Source: Syntrophus buswellii
Lineage (GTDB): Bacteria > Desulfobacterota > Syntrophia > Syntrophales > Syntrophaceae
Length of the DNA: 64,000 nucleotides
Direction of reading: 5' to 3'
Assembly (NCBI RefSeq): GCF_046097065.1
Contig: NZ_CP175563.1
Location: forward strand, 124,001-188,000
The translations under genes and the position numbers were made by a program. Numbering within the stretch: position 1 is the stretch's first letter; each line of letters opens with the position of its first letter. The notes beneath the pieces are model-generated. The model had not been told where the DNA came from, did no database searches, and worked only from the letters and a program-made list of their open reading frames with translations. This document shows, piece by piece, positions 33,151-42,247 of the stretch.

Positions 33151-33299
33151 GGGACGCGTTTTTCCTCGCCTACGGCGGGCTCCACTGGAGTTTCTCGGAA
33201 ACACGGGCGCTGCCGCTCTCGGTCCGCCGCGAATTCGTGGAGGCTCTGGAGCGGCAGCTTGCTTTTGAGCGTGAAGAAATGGAGCGCAGGCGCACATGA
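32473..33299 (+). other. -1 frameshift fusion of the tail assembly chaperone
   Basis: The zero frame reads CCG GGT TTT TTG TTT. Both G-GGT-TTT (33120-33126) and T-TTT-TTG (33123-33129) are correct X-XXY-YYZ heptamers. After a -1 slip on the second, reading goes past the stop at 33148 for about 57 more residues (including RDAFFLAYGGLHWSF and FVEALERQLAFERE), ending at 33299 within the tape-measure start. The extension looks protein-like and has no good start of its own. Lambda G/GT and many other tail chaperones use this device. Confidence 0.65.
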
Positions 33300-36200
33300 A
33301 CGGAGATCTCGGGCTCGGTGTCATCGTCTCGATGAAGGACGCGTTCTCGCAAAACGCTGCCCGGGTCCAGTCGTCCATGCAGTCCCTGGATGCGACGGTG
33401 GCGGCTTCCAGCGAACGGATGACGCGCAACCTCGACCGCATTCAAAAGGGCACCATGATGATCGGCGCGGGGCTGGCGCTCATGGCCGTGCCCGTCGGAC
33501 TCATCGCCTCCACCGCCGCGACACAGAAAGCCCTGGGTGAGATGGCATCGCTCGGCACCAAGGACCTTCGCGCTCTCGAGGACGCTGCCGAGAGCTTCAC
33601 CAACACCTGGGCCGGATACAGCAAGGCCGAATTCATCGGGGCGGCCTACGACGTAAAGTCGGCGCTCGCCGGCTTGAGCGACGAAGCGGTGGGAACCTTC
33701 TCCGCCATGGCCGCGCTCACCGCCAAGGCCACCAAGGCCAGCATCCAGGAGATGGTCGGCACCTTCACCACCGGGTACGGCATCTTCAAGCCGATCATGG
33801 CAAACATGACCGACATGGAGTGGGCGAAGGCATTCTCAGGTGCGATGGCGCAGACCGTGGCCGTTTTCAAGACCACCGGCGCGCAGATGGCGGAAGCGAT
33901 CAAGAACATCGGTGCGGTGGCCGCTTCCTCCAACATTCCTCTCCATGAACAACTCGCTATTCTCGGACAACTGCAGACCACGATGCCCGGTTCGGAAGCC
34001 GGAACGCTCTACAAGGCTTTCATCATGAAGGCTGCCGAAGCCGGAGAGCAGTTGGGGCTCTCGTTCATCGATTCGAGTGGGAGGCTCAAAGGGATCATCC
34101 CCATCCTCCAGGAGGTCAAATCACAATTCCCGGACCTGTCCCAGGCAGCCGCACAGGTACAGATCAAGAAGGCTTTCGGCTCCGACGAGGCGGTGAAGTT
34201 CCTGCTCCAGATGTCCCAGGGGATGGAGTCCCTGGAGGGCAACATCAGCTCCATCGAACAAGCGATGAAGAGCGGCACCGCCGTCACCGAGGAAATGGCG
34301 AAGGCCATGAACATGGATATCGGGAGTCAGTTCCAGCTTTTGCGCCAGCAGGTCGGAAACCTCGCTGAAATCCTCGGCCGCACACTCCTGCCGGTGGTGA
34401 CTCCGATCATCCAGGGGATATCGAAGGCCGTCCTGTTTTTCCAGAAGCTCGCACGTTCGATGCCGGGGTTGACCAGGGTCCTCCTGACCTTGTCCATGGC
34501 CCTGGGTGCCGTGTTGGTCGTCGTCGGGGGAGTGATCGCCGCGGCCGGGACCATCGGCCTGATGCTCCCCGCCATCAAGGCGGGGCTTGCCGCCATGGGC
34601 GCGGCAATCGCCGGTGTGGGAAGCACGTTCGCCGCGTACTTCCTTCCGGTGGTCGCGATCATCGGCGGTGTGGTGCTCGCCGTTTATCTCCTCAAACGGG
34701 CTTGGGAGACCAACTTCGCCGGCATCAGGGACACCATTCTCGGCGCATGGGAAAAGGTGCAACTCGTATTCCAGGGAATCCGGGCGCTCGTCACATCGCT
34801 CTCCGGTGGAGCCGGGACCATGTCGGCCGACCTGGCCCAGAAGCTCGAACAGGCCGGACTGATGGGACTGGTGGTCACGGTCTTTCGCATCTACTACCGG
34901 GTGCGCCAGTTTCTGACCGGCTTGTGGGAGGCATTCTCCGACGCGTTCGGAAAGATCAGGGCGATTCTCGAACCCGCGGTCCGGGTGCTCATGCAGGCTT
35001 ACGGCATGCTGTACAAAGCGATCTTCTCGGTCCTTGAAATCTTCGGCTTGGCGGCCTCTTCCGCCGATGCCTCCTCCTACCGGAGTCTCGGCGAGACACT
35101 CGGCACGGTGCTCGGTGTGATCGCCAAGGTCGGCGCGTATCTCCTCAAGTTCGTCATCTACAACCTGGCGGCCGTCATCACGGTGGTGGCTTGGGTGGTG
35201 CGCGCGGTCGTCTGGCTCGGCAAGACCATCGTCACCGCCTTCATCGAGGCGGGGAGGTTCATCTACAAGTTCTTCCTGCCGGTCCGGCTTTTGGTCGAGG
35301 CGCTCCGCATGGCGGCCCGGGTCGTCCATACAGTCTGGCAGGTCCTCACCGGTGACCTCTCCGTGCTCGACGGGCTCAAAGCCATCGGCGGCGCGGTCTT
35401 TGATTTCTTGGCCACGCCGTTCCGCTGGGCCCGGGACGTGATCGTCGGTGTCTGGGATTTCATCAAGGGACTCTTCTCCGCCGTTGGAAGTTTCTTTGCT
35501 TCCGCGGCATCGTCTTTGGCTGCCGCTTTCATGAACCTACCTCTGGTCAAGACACTGGCCGAGGTCTTCGGCGCGGTGCGGGGATTCCTATCCGGCGACA
35601 CGACTTTCTTCGAGGCGGGCAAGGCGATTCTCGTATCCGTCGGAAAAGGCATCTGGTCGGCGGTCACCTATCCGTTCGAGATGCTCAAGAAGGCTCTCGG
35701 GTGGCTCCGCAGGCTCCTCCCGTTTTCCGATGCGGAAACCGGTCCGTTGTCGGACCTCACCGCTTCCGGCGCGACCCTTCTCAAGACACTGGCGAAGGGA
35801 ATGCTCGGTGTTCTTGCTCTCCCGGGCAAGGTGCTGAGTCTGGCGTTGCAGGGGATGCTGAACGCGGTCCGCTGGGTATGGGACGGTTTGAAAAGCCTTG
35901 GAGGCGGCATCCTCTCCGCGGTCACCTGGCCGTTCAGAAAAGGAGCGGAGGCCGCGTCCGCCGTCTGGCGTACTGTCGGAACTGCGGCATCGAGCGCTTG
36001 GAACGGCATCACAACGCTCGGTCGTGGAGCTGCGGACGTGTTGGCCGCGCCCTTCAAATGGATGCAGTCCGCAGCCGGGACCGCCTGGAACGGCATCGCA
36101 AGCGCCGCAACCGGATTTTGGGGGAGCCTCGGGAACATCGGGCGCACGGCTTGGTCGCTCGTCAGCACGCCCTTTTCGTGGATCGCCGGTTCCGCGGGAG

Positions 36201-37201
36201 CAGCCTGGGACCGGGTTCAATCCTCAGCCGGCGCGGCCTGGGATGGAATCGCCAACCATCTGCAGGGTGGATGGAGCCGGATCGGTTCGCTGTTCCAGTC
36301 GTCCTGGCCGCTGCTTTCCGCGCCCTTCGACTGGATCGCCGGGAGCGTTTCCTCCGCCTGGAGCCGGATCACCGGCACGGCGTCGACGGCATGGGAGACC
36401 CTCAAGACCATGGCGCAGAGCGCCTGGGAGTGGATCAAGGCCCCATTCGAGGGTTTGGCATCGGTCGCATCGTCCGCATGGGAACAAGTAAAGACCGCCG
36501 CTTCAAGCGCCTTTGGGTCTCTGGCGTCCAGCGTATCCTCGTTGGCGGGATCGGCTTTTGAAAGCGGCAGGGCGTTCATGACCGCGGTGGGCGACGGCAT
36601 CAAGTCCGCTGTGAGCGCGCCGTACCAAGCCGCCAAGTCGGCCCTTTCGTTCGTGCGGAATCTTCTGCCATTCTCCGATGCCAAGGAAGGCCCGCTCGCG
36701 GACTTGACCCGAAGCGGTGCTGCGCTGATTCAGACCCTGGCCGGAGGTATCACCAAAGCTGCGTCCGCGCCCGCCGAGGCCATGAGCCGCGCATTCGGGT
36801 TCATGACCGGGCTGACCGGAAAGATCGCCGCTCCGGCCATGTTGGCGGGAACCCTGGCGCTCACACCGGTCATGGCGGGAGAAGCTCCGACGCTCGCCTC
36901 TTCCTTGGAAAGCACCGGAGCGGCGATTCCGATGGAGCGACCGGCCGCCTCTCTTCCCACCGACCAAGCCCGTCTTCTCGGCGAGACCAAAGGATCGCTC
37001 GGTCCGGAGTCCGGCATGCCGTCCGCACCTCCAGGAGATACGCTTCGCCCGGCGCTTGAATCCTTGCTGTCGAAATTGGACCAGCTTGGTGAGCGGCCCA
37101 TCGAGGTCTCGGTGACCACGATGCTCGACGGACGGCAGGTGGCTCGTTCCGTGTACCGGGATCTGCGCGAGCGCAAGATCAAGAACTACGAGACGCTGTG
37201 A
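33296..37201 (+). CDS. tail tape measure protein
   Basis: 1,301 residues. N-terminal phage minor tail domain (about 60-340: FTNTWAGYSKAEFIGAAYDV, TFTTGYGIFKPIM, NIPLHEQLAILGQLQTTMPG). Long hydrophobic segments around 385-470, then Trp-rich repeats (WNGITTLGRGAADVLAAPFK, SAWNGIA, SAWEWIKAPFEGLAS) at about 800-1080, and two similar SDAETGPLSDLT / SDAKEGPLADLT blocks. Length sets tail length; at roughly 0.15 nm per residue this implies near 195 nm. The ATG overlaps the frameshift stop. Confidence 0.9.
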   Translation: MNGDLGLGVIVSMKDAFSQNAARVQSSMQSLDATVAASSERMTRNLDRIQKGTMMIGAGLALMAVPVGLIASTAATQKALGEMASLGTKDLRALEDAAESFTNTWAGYSKAEFIGAAYDVKSALAGLSDEAVGTFSAMAALTAKATKASIQEMVGTFTTGYGIFKPIMANMTDMEWAKAFSGAMAQTVAVFKTTGAQMAEAIKNIGAVAASSNIPLHEQLAILGQLQTTMPGSEAGTLYKAFIMKAAEAGEQLGLSFIDSSGRLKGIIPILQEVKSQFPDLSQAAAQVQIKKAFGSDEAVKFLLQMSQGMESLEGNISSIEQAMKSGTAVTEEMAKAMNMDIGSQFQLLRQQVGNLAEILGRTLLPVVTPIIQGISKAVLFFQKLARSMPGLTRVLLTLSMALGAVLVVVGGVIAAAGTIGLMLPAIKAGLAAMGAAIAGVGSTFAAYFLPVVAIIGGVVLAVYLLKRAWETNFAGIRDTILGAWEKVQLVFQGIRALVTSLSGGAGTMSADLAQKLEQAGLMGLVVTVFRIYYRVRQFLTGLWEAFSDAFGKIRAILEPAVRVLMQAYGMLYKAIFSVLEIFGLAASSADASSYRSLGETLGTVLGVIAKVGAYLLKFVIYNLAAVITVVAWVVRAVVWLGKTIVTAFIEAGRFIYKFFLPVRLLVEALRMAARVVHTVWQVLTGDLSVLDGLKAIGGAVFDFLATPFRWARDVIVGVWDFIKGLFSAVGSFFASAASSLAAAFMNLPLVKTLAEVFGAVRGFLSGDTTFFEAGKAILVSVGKGIWSAVTYPFEMLKKALGWLRRLLPFSDAETGPLSDLTASGATLLKTLAKGMLGVLALPGKVLSLALQGMLNAVRWVWDGLKSLGGGILSAVTWPFRKGAEAASAVWRTVGTAASSAWNGITTLGRGAADVLAAPFKWMQSAAGTAWNGIASAATGFWGSLGNIGRTAWSLVSTPFSWIAGSAGAAWDRVQSSAGAAWDGIANHLQGGWSRIGSLFQSSWPLLSAPFDWIAGSVSSAWSRITGTASTAWETLKTMAQSAWEWIKAPFEGLASVASSAWEQVKTAASSAFGSLASSVSSLAGSAFESGRAFMTAVGDGIKSAVSAPYQAAKSALSFVRNLLPFSDAKEGPLADLTRSGAALIQTLAGGITKAASAPAEAMSRAFGFMTGLTGKIAAPAMLAGTLALTPVMAGEAPTLASSLESTGAAIPMERPAASLPTDQARLLGETKGSLGPESGMPSAPPGDTLRPALESLLSKLDQLGERPIEVSVTTMLDGRQVARSVYRDLRERKIKNYETL

Positions 37202-37208
37202 GGAACGC

Positions 37209-37520
37209 ATGAAACGGGTATTCATTTGCAGCCGGTACGCCGGGGACGTTTCCCGGAACACGGTGACCGCCGAACGGCTCTGCCGGAAGGCGGTGGAACG
37301 TGGTTGCGCGCCCTTTGCGCCGCACCTTCTCTACACGCGCTTCCTGGATGACGGAAAAACCTCCGAACGCGAAGCGGGTATCGCCTGCGGCCTGACGTTC
37401 ATGGAAACCTGTGACGAGGTCTGGGTGTTCACCGGCGAAGGCCTTTCCGACGGCATGCGCCGGGAAGTCGATCATGCCCGGCGTCTGGGCAAACCCGTGG
37501 TCGAGCTGGAGGTGATGTAG
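37209..37520 (+). CDS. DUF4406/DUF7768-like, nucleoside deoxyribosyltransferase fold
   Basis: 103 residues. RVFICSRYAGDVSRNTVTAE, CDEVWVFTGEGLSDGM, EVDHARRLGKPVVEL follow the pattern of small proteins related to nucleoside 2-deoxyribosyltransferases, with FLDD-x5-ER as a conserved middle block. They may act on nucleotides or modified bases, but the reaction is unknown. It is an intruder between tape measure and hub genes, so it is probably cargo. Confidence 0.6.
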   Translation: MKRVFICSRYAGDVSRNTVTAERLCRKAVERGCAPFAPHLLYTRFLDDGKTSEREAGIACGLTFMETCDEVWVFTGEGLSDGMRREVDHARRLGKPVVELEVM

Positions 37521-37522
37521 CC

Positions 37523-37993
37523 GTGGCTTGGGACCAGAAAGAAATCACCGCATACCTGGTGGACGTGGACACAGGCGACTATCTCGATTTCCAGTACAAC
37601 CCGAACGACATCGTCGACGAGAAAAGCACGGCCTACGCGGCCATCAAGATTCCAGGTATGAGCCATCCCCGCTACCAATACGTGGCCGGCGAGCCACGCA
37701 AGATCGGCTTCAAGCTGGTTTTCTTCAAAGGGTCCGTAAAGGAGTCGGTGGACTGGCTGCGCTCTCTGCTCTATCCCGAACACGCCGGAACCATGCTCAA
37801 GAACGCTCCGCACCGGGTGATCTTCATGTTCGGAGACCTCTACCCGGGCGTGCTTTGTGTCGTCCGCCAGGTGAAGGCCCGGTTCTTCCACATGTTCGAC
37901 CGGGACAACCTGCTGCCCCAGCACGCCGAAGTGGACGTGATGCTCGAGGAATACATCGACCAGTCCGTGGACTATTCGGAGGTGCGCGGATGA
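37523..37993 (+). CDS. tail hub-associated tube-like protein (XkdP/CIS tube-initiator type)
   Basis: 156 residues. YLDFQYNPNDIVDEKSTAYA, IPGMSHPRYQYVAGEPRKIG, FFKGSVKESVDWLRSLLYPE, and GVLCVVRQVKARFF match the N-terminal tube-like domain of contractile-tail proteins that carry LysM domains; here the LysM part is in the next, overlapping gene. GTG start with GGAGGTGA upstream. It likely connects tube and hub. Confidence 0.65.
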   Translation: MAWDQKEITAYLVDVDTGDYLDFQYNPNDIVDEKSTAYAAIKIPGMSHPRYQYVAGEPRKIGFKLVFFKGSVKESVDWLRSLLYPEHAGTMLKNAPHRVIFMFGDLYPGVLCVVRQVKARFFHMFDRDNLLPQHAEVDVMLEEYIDQSVDYSEVRG

Positions 37994-38280
37994 TCGGACG
38001 TCGATCCAGATTCGCGGCATCCATTCTCTACGCGTCGGGAGACGGAGATTTCCTGGGCACGCGTCCGCCCATCGAGAGCAAGCCCCGGCCCGACGACCGG
38101 TTTCACACGGTGATCGAGGGGGACCGGGTCGATTTGCTCGCCCATCGCTATTTGGGACAGGCCTACCTCTGGTGGATCATCTGCGACTACAACGACATTT
38201 TCTTTCCCATGGAACTGACTCCGGGGACCATCCTGCGCATCCCCTCGGCGGAGCACGTCAGCATGCGGCTTCTGGACTGA
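37990..38280 (+). CDS. LysM/gpX-like baseplate protein
   Basis: 96 residues. DRVDLLAHRYLGQAYLWWII followed by CDYNDIFFPMELTPGTILRI is the classic LysM-like pattern of P2 gpX and T4 gp53-like baseplate proteins (a short helix pair, then a W-W-I motif, then P-G-T-x-L-x-I-P). ATG 37990 overlaps the previous stop. It probably completes a hub complex with the preceding protein. Confidence 0.65.
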   Translation: MIGRRSRFAASILYASGDGDFLGTRPPIESKPRPDDRFHTVIEGDRVDLLAHRYLGQAYLWWIICDYNDIFFPMELTPGTILRIPSAEHVSMRLLD

Positions 38281-38303
38281 GTCTCCGGACGCATCCATCC
38301 ATC

Positions 38304-38335
38304 CCGACACCTCGCGCCGGTCGCCGGTAAGTATC
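38304..38335 (+). promoter_or_regulatory. phage bipartite intergenic element, copy F
   Basis: CCGACA, 14 bases, CCGGTAAGTATC, 23 bases after a stop and 44 bases before ATG 38380, followed by a CCGCC/GGCGG stem (about 38343-38363). Confidence 0.7.
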
Positions 38336-38379
38336 CGGTGGAGTCCGCCCCTTCAGGCGGGCCGACTGGAGACCGGCGC

Positions 38380-39645
38380 ATGGATATCGAAACCTTCAAA
38401 CCGACTTTTCTGATCCAGATCGAGGGGCAGACCCTTTCGGCGGATATCACGCAGGAGATCACCTCGTTCGTCTTCGAGGACAACGAGGAGGAACTCGACG
38501 TCCTGGAACTCGCGGTCACCGACCGAAACCTCCAGTTCGTCGACGATCCCCTGTTCCAGGAGGGCAACGAGATCGTCGCCCGTTTCGGATATGTCGGCAA
38601 CCTCTCGCCGCGCAAGAAGGCGGTCATCAAGGATATCGACTACGACTTTCCGGAGGACGGTGACCCGACCATCCATATCAAGGCCTATGACAAAGGCTTC
38701 AAGCTGGCTGGAAAGGAGAACCAGAAGGTTTGGCAGAAGCCCGCGCCCGGCATCCTCTATTCCGAGATCGCCGAGGAGATCGCAGGGACCAACGGCCTCA
38801 CTCCGGTGGTCACGGCCACGAAAGCCCGCCATCTGCGCGTAACCCAGAGCAACGTTTCCGACGCACAGTTCCTCAAGGAGCTGGCCGGAAAGGCGCGCGA
38901 CAAGGACGGCGATGGCGTCACCGGATACGTCTTCTACATCCAGGACGACGAGCTGCATTTCCATCCCCGCGATCTGGACAAGAAGCCCGCCGCGATCCTC
39001 GAGTATTTCACCGACCGCAAGGGCGTTCTGCGTTCCTTTCGCCCCTCGACGCAATCACAGGGGGCCAAGGGAGCGGGCGTCGAGACCAAAGCCGTGGGCG
39101 TGGACCCGCGCAAGAAGGAGCCGGTCGAGCACAAGGCAAACAACGAGACCACCCCGGAGCGGACGTCCCTCGGTAAGCGGACCTACCTGGTGGACGGGAA
39201 TACCGGCGAAGGGGCTTACAAGGAGCAGGAGTCCGGGCAGGTGGTCCCCACCTTTGACCGTTCCGAGGGCTTTCACGAGGAGCCCCGGCAGGAACCGGCC
39301 CAGGACCTTTCCGAGGGGAAGTTCCGCGAGGCCGAACTCCGCCAGGTGGAAGCCGACGCGGTGACCATCGGCATCCCCGCGCTGCGCGCCAAGCAGAACG
39401 TGGAGGTCAAGGGCGTGGGCCGCAAATTCTCGGGCGTCTACTACTGCCATTCGGTCCGCCACGCTTTCGGCGAGGGCGGATATCACTGCGAACTGAAACT
39501 CAAGAAAAACGCCCTGGGCAAAGGGGCCGGCGACAAGTCGGACGAGGCCAAGGGCAAGCAGAACGACCAGGAAGCGCCGCCCACGCCGAAGGAAGAGCCG
39601 CCGCCGATGGTGACCATCGACGCGGACAGCGGGCGGAGGCTGTAA
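38380..39645 (+). CDS. baseplate hub protein (P2 gpD / T4 gp27-like)
   Basis: 421 residues. IETFKPTFLIQIEGQTLSAD, EITSFVFEDNEEELDVLELA, FGYVGNLSPRKKAVIKDIDY, YDKGFKLAGKENQKVW and the C-terminal GVGRKFSGVYYCHSVRHAF characterise the phage late-control D / hub family. It forms the trimeric platform between tube and spike. The C-terminus is a Lys/Glu/Pro-rich tail. ATG 38380 has GGAGA upstream; the open frame from 38338 runs through element F's downstream stem and is not used. Confidence 0.8.
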   Translation: MDIETFKPTFLIQIEGQTLSADITQEITSFVFEDNEEELDVLELAVTDRNLQFVDDPLFQEGNEIVARFGYVGNLSPRKKAVIKDIDYDFPEDGDPTIHIKAYDKGFKLAGKENQKVWQKPAPGILYSEIAEEIAGTNGLTPVVTATKARHLRVTQSNVSDAQFLKELAGKARDKDGDGVTGYVFYIQDDELHFHPRDLDKKPAAILEYFTDRKGVLRSFRPSTQSQGAKGAGVETKAVGVDPRKKEPVEHKANNETTPERTSLGKRTYLVDGNTGEGAYKEQESGQVVPTFDRSEGFHEEPRQEPAQDLSEGKFREAELRQVEADAVTIGIPALRAKQNVEVKGVGRKFSGVYYCHSVRHAFGEGGYHCELKLKKNALGKGAGDKSDEAKGKQNDQEAPPTPKEEPPPMVTIDADSGRRL

Positions 39646-39658
39646 GGAGGAAAAGCAC

Positions 39659-40090
39659 ATGGGAGATTTGAGCCGGAATTTCTCGAAGAGCGAGTTCGCC
39701 TGCCGGTGTTGCGGCAGGGCCGAGATCGATCCACGCCTGGTGGATACGCTCCAGGAGTTGCGCGACCGCGCGGGCGCTCCCGTCCGCGTCACCAGCGGCT
39801 ACCGCTGCCCCGATCACAACCGGGCGGTGGGCGGTGCTAAACAGAGTCGGCATCTGCTCGGTCACGCCGCGGACATCGTGATCAAGGGCTTGTCCGTCGC
39901 CGGGATGTATGAACTCGCCGAGCAGGTGGCCGCCTTCCGTAACGGCGGAATCGGCGTCTACCCGGAGCGGGGATTCATTCACGTCGACATACGCGAGGGG
40001 CGGACCCGATGGGGATACCTCGACGGCAAATACGTCTCGTTCGAAGAAGCCATGACAACCAATGGAGGTGACCGCAATGCAGCAGTTTGA
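39659..40090 (+). CDS. M15-family peptidase endolysin
   Basis: 143 residues. FSKSEFACRCCGRAEIDPRL, VTSGYRCPDHNRAVGGAKQS, then SRHLLGHAADI and GFIHVDI give the zinc ligands H65, D72 and H108 of D-Ala-D-Ala carboxypeptidase/L-Ala-D-Glu endopeptidase type enzymes (PF08291). It would cut peptidoglycan cross-links at lysis or, from its place in the tail module, during entry. AAGGAGG upstream. It overlaps the holin candidate by 14 bases. Confidence 0.85.
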   Translation: MGDLSRNFSKSEFACRCCGRAEIDPRLVDTLQELRDRAGAPVRVTSGYRCPDHNRAVGGAKQSRHLLGHAADIVIKGLSVAGMYELAEQVAAFRNGGIGVYPERGFIHVDIREGRTRWGYLDGKYVSFEEAMTTNGGDRNAAV

Positions 40091-40403
40091 ACAGATTCTG
40101 ACCTTTATCCTGGACCACAAGGAACTCATCGCGACCTTGTTTGTGACGCTCATCACCGTCATCAAACTGACCGCCTGGGGTCGGGCCAAGGCCGCGGCTC
40201 TGGATGCAGTGATCGGCGTTATCGAGCGACTCGGCGCGAAAGAGGTCAAAACCGGCGTCGCCGGCCAGGAACCCAAGCTCGAAGCCGCAGCCCAGGACGC
40301 GCTACGTCATGCCGTGGCCAAGGCCGACCCGAAGAAGACGCCGGACGGAACCGTCACCCGCATCGTGCGCGAGGTGCTGCGTGGCTTCCTGCCGCTGAAA
40401 TAA
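40077..40403 (+). CDS. small membrane protein, holin candidate
   Basis: 108 residues with one hydrophobic helix (IATLFVTLITVIKLTAW, about 20-36) and a long soluble C-terminal helix region (AAALDAVIGVIERLGAKEVK). It overlaps the endolysin gene, the usual place of a holin. GGAGGT at 40064-40069 selects ATG 40077. Only one membrane segment, so class III-like if a holin. Another one-helix candidate lies at 42240. Confidence 0.5.
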   Translation: MQQFEQILTFILDHKELIATLFVTLITVIKLTAWGRAKAAALDAVIGVIERLGAKEVKTGVAGQEPKLEAAAQDALRHAVAKADPKKTPDGTVTRIVREVLRGFLPLK

Positions 40404-40418
40404 CCTGGAGGACGGACC

Positions 40419-41468
40419 GTGATCGAGACACAGGACCGCCAGCACGAGGAACGCTACAAGAACCGCTGGTATGGCAAATACCGGGCGTTCCTGCGGGACA
40501 ACAACGATCCGGAGCGGCTCGGCCGCTGCCGACTCGAAATCCCTGCGGTGCTCGGCACCGGCAAGGAGAACTGGTCGGAATGGGCGTGGCCCTGCTTTGC
40601 CTACGGAGGCAACGAAGACATCGGCGTGTTTCTCATCCCCGAGGAAGGGGCTTCCGTCTGGGCCGAGTTCGAGGGCGGCAACGTCCAATACCCGATCTGG
40701 TCCGGCGTCTGGCTGGCCAAGACGAACCCCGGAGAACAACCGGAAGAATCGAAGCGCCTGTGCTCCGATCCGACCTGCACCGACTGTGAGGACAAGCTCG
40801 AACACAAGCCCGACCGGCGGGACGACCTGGAGCACAAGAAACACCACGGCCACCCGCCGTACTACTGCCCGCGCCGCAAGGTTCTTCTCAAGACCGAGAC
40901 CGGTCACACCATCGTTCTCGACGACCGGGACGAGGAGGAGTTCCTCAAGGTCATCGACCGGGCCGGACAGATTATTCACATGGAATGCCGCGTGAAGCGC
41001 GACGTTCAGACCGGCAATGCGCGCCGCCGGGGGACCAAGGACGCCGAGCAGGGCGACCAGCTCGACATCGACTCGGACATCAAAGACCAGAAGGCCCGGA
41101 TCGAGATCACCGATCTGTGCCGCCAGTTCGTGCGCTGGGAGGCGTGGAAGGACAAGGAGAAAATCCATATCCAGTCCTGCGACAAGTCCCGCGCCCGGTG
41201 GCAGAAGATTCTCCTCGACACCTCCAAGGGCAAGGAGAAGGTCCACATCTGGGGCCTCTGCGGCACACAGGAAATCCTTATCGATTCCACCGCCATGACC
41301 GAGATGATCCGTCTCACGGACAAGGCCGGCCAGGTCGTCGTGATGAACGCGGCAGCCGGTCAGGAGCGCATCCAAGCCACGGACAAATCCGGAAGCGTGA
41401 TCCTCATGGACGCCGTCATGGGGAACATCGTCATCCGCTCGACGAACAAGGTGTTGATCAATCCCTAA
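40419..41468 (+). CDS. baseplate spike protein (gpV/gp5-like)
   Basis: 349 residues. KNRWYGKYRAFLRDNNDPER, LGRCRLEIPAVLG and VWAEFEGGNVQYPIWSGVW form the OB-fold start of the gp5/VgrG/gpV family. The middle holds a Cys/His-rich insert (CSDPTCTDCEDK; HKKHHGHPPYYC). The C-terminal half is a repetitive beta-helix (LLDTSKGKEKVHIWG, LTDKAGQVVVMNAAAG, ATDKSGSVILMDAVMG). It forms the membrane-piercing needle; a PAAR tip protein is encoded at 42617. Confidence 0.8.
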   Translation: MIETQDRQHEERYKNRWYGKYRAFLRDNNDPERLGRCRLEIPAVLGTGKENWSEWAWPCFAYGGNEDIGVFLIPEEGASVWAEFEGGNVQYPIWSGVWLAKTNPGEQPEESKRLCSDPTCTDCEDKLEHKPDRRDDLEHKKHHGHPPYYCPRRKVLLKTETGHTIVLDDRDEEEFLKVIDRAGQIIHMECRVKRDVQTGNARRRGTKDAEQGDQLDIDSDIKDQKARIEITDLCRQFVRWEAWKDKEKIHIQSCDKSRARWQKILLDTSKGKEKVHIWGLCGTQEILIDSTAMTEMIRLTDKAGQVVVMNAAAGQERIQATDKSGSVILMDAVMGNIVIRSTNKVLINP

Positions 41469-41479
41469 AGGAAATTGAG

Positions 41480-42247
41480 ATGCATCCAACCGTTTCCATA
41501 GTCATCCGAGGATACAACCGGGAGCGCTACATCGGTCGGGCCATCGAAAGCGTTCTTGCCCAGACCTATGAAGATTTCGACCTTCTTATCTGGGATGACG
41601 GCTCGAACGACAGGACGGCGCAAGTCGCAATTGAATACGCCAAGAAGGACCGCCGGGTGCGCATCGCCTCCTACGACCACCGGGGAGCGACTAAAGCGCT
41701 CAAGGCGGCCCTGGCCGACACTTTCGGTCACTATCTGTGCTGGGTTGACAGCGACGACATGCTCGCCCCGACGGCATTAGAGGAAACAGTCGCGGTGCTT
41801 GACGCCAATCCGACCGTCGGCATGGTCTATACGGACTACCAGGTCATGGACGCGGCGGATCGGATCACGGGGTACGGCAAGCGCTGCCGGATTCCCTATT
41901 CAAAAGATCGCATGCTTCTCGATTTCATGACCTTCCATTTCCGGCTCATCAGGCGGTCGGTCTTTGATCAGGTCGGCGGCATCGACGAGAGTTTCCAGTG
42001 CGCCGAGGACTACGACTTTTGCCTGCGCGTCGCGGAACTGACGGAGGTGCGCCGCATTCCCAAACCGCTCTATTTCTACCGCATTCACGCGGACTCGATC
42101 TCCCAAAGCATGCGTATCGATCAGATCCACTGCGCCCGGGATGCTGTGAACAGGGCGTTGGGTCGGCGCGGCTTGTCGGACCGGTTCGAGCTCGATCTGC
42201 AGATACGGGGCCGCTTTTCACTTCGAAGGAGAAAACCGAATGGATGA
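41480..42247 (+). CDS. family 2 glycosyltransferase
   Basis: 255 residues. GT-A fold pattern: VSIVIRGYNRERYIGRAIES, DLLIWDDGSNDRT, DDM-type metal site WVDSDDML, then the acceptor region with GGIDESFQCAEDYDFCLRVA. Soluble, no membrane segments. It transfers a sugar from a nucleotide-sugar, acceptor unknown. It is embedded between spike and holin-like genes and overlaps the next gene by 8 bases, so it is expressed with the tail. It may glycosylate a virion protein or alter the host surface. Confidence 0.8.
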   Translation: MHPTVSIVIRGYNRERYIGRAIESVLAQTYEDFDLLIWDDGSNDRTAQVAIEYAKKDRRVRIASYDHRGATKALKAALADTFGHYLCWVDSDDMLAPTALEETVAVLDANPTVGMVYTDYQVMDAADRITGYGKRCRIPYSKDRMLLDFMTFHFRLIRRSVFDQVGGIDESFQCAEDYDFCLRVAELTEVRRIPKPLYFYRIHADSISQSMRIDQIHCARDAVNRALGRRGLSDRFELDLQIRGRFSLRRRKPNG

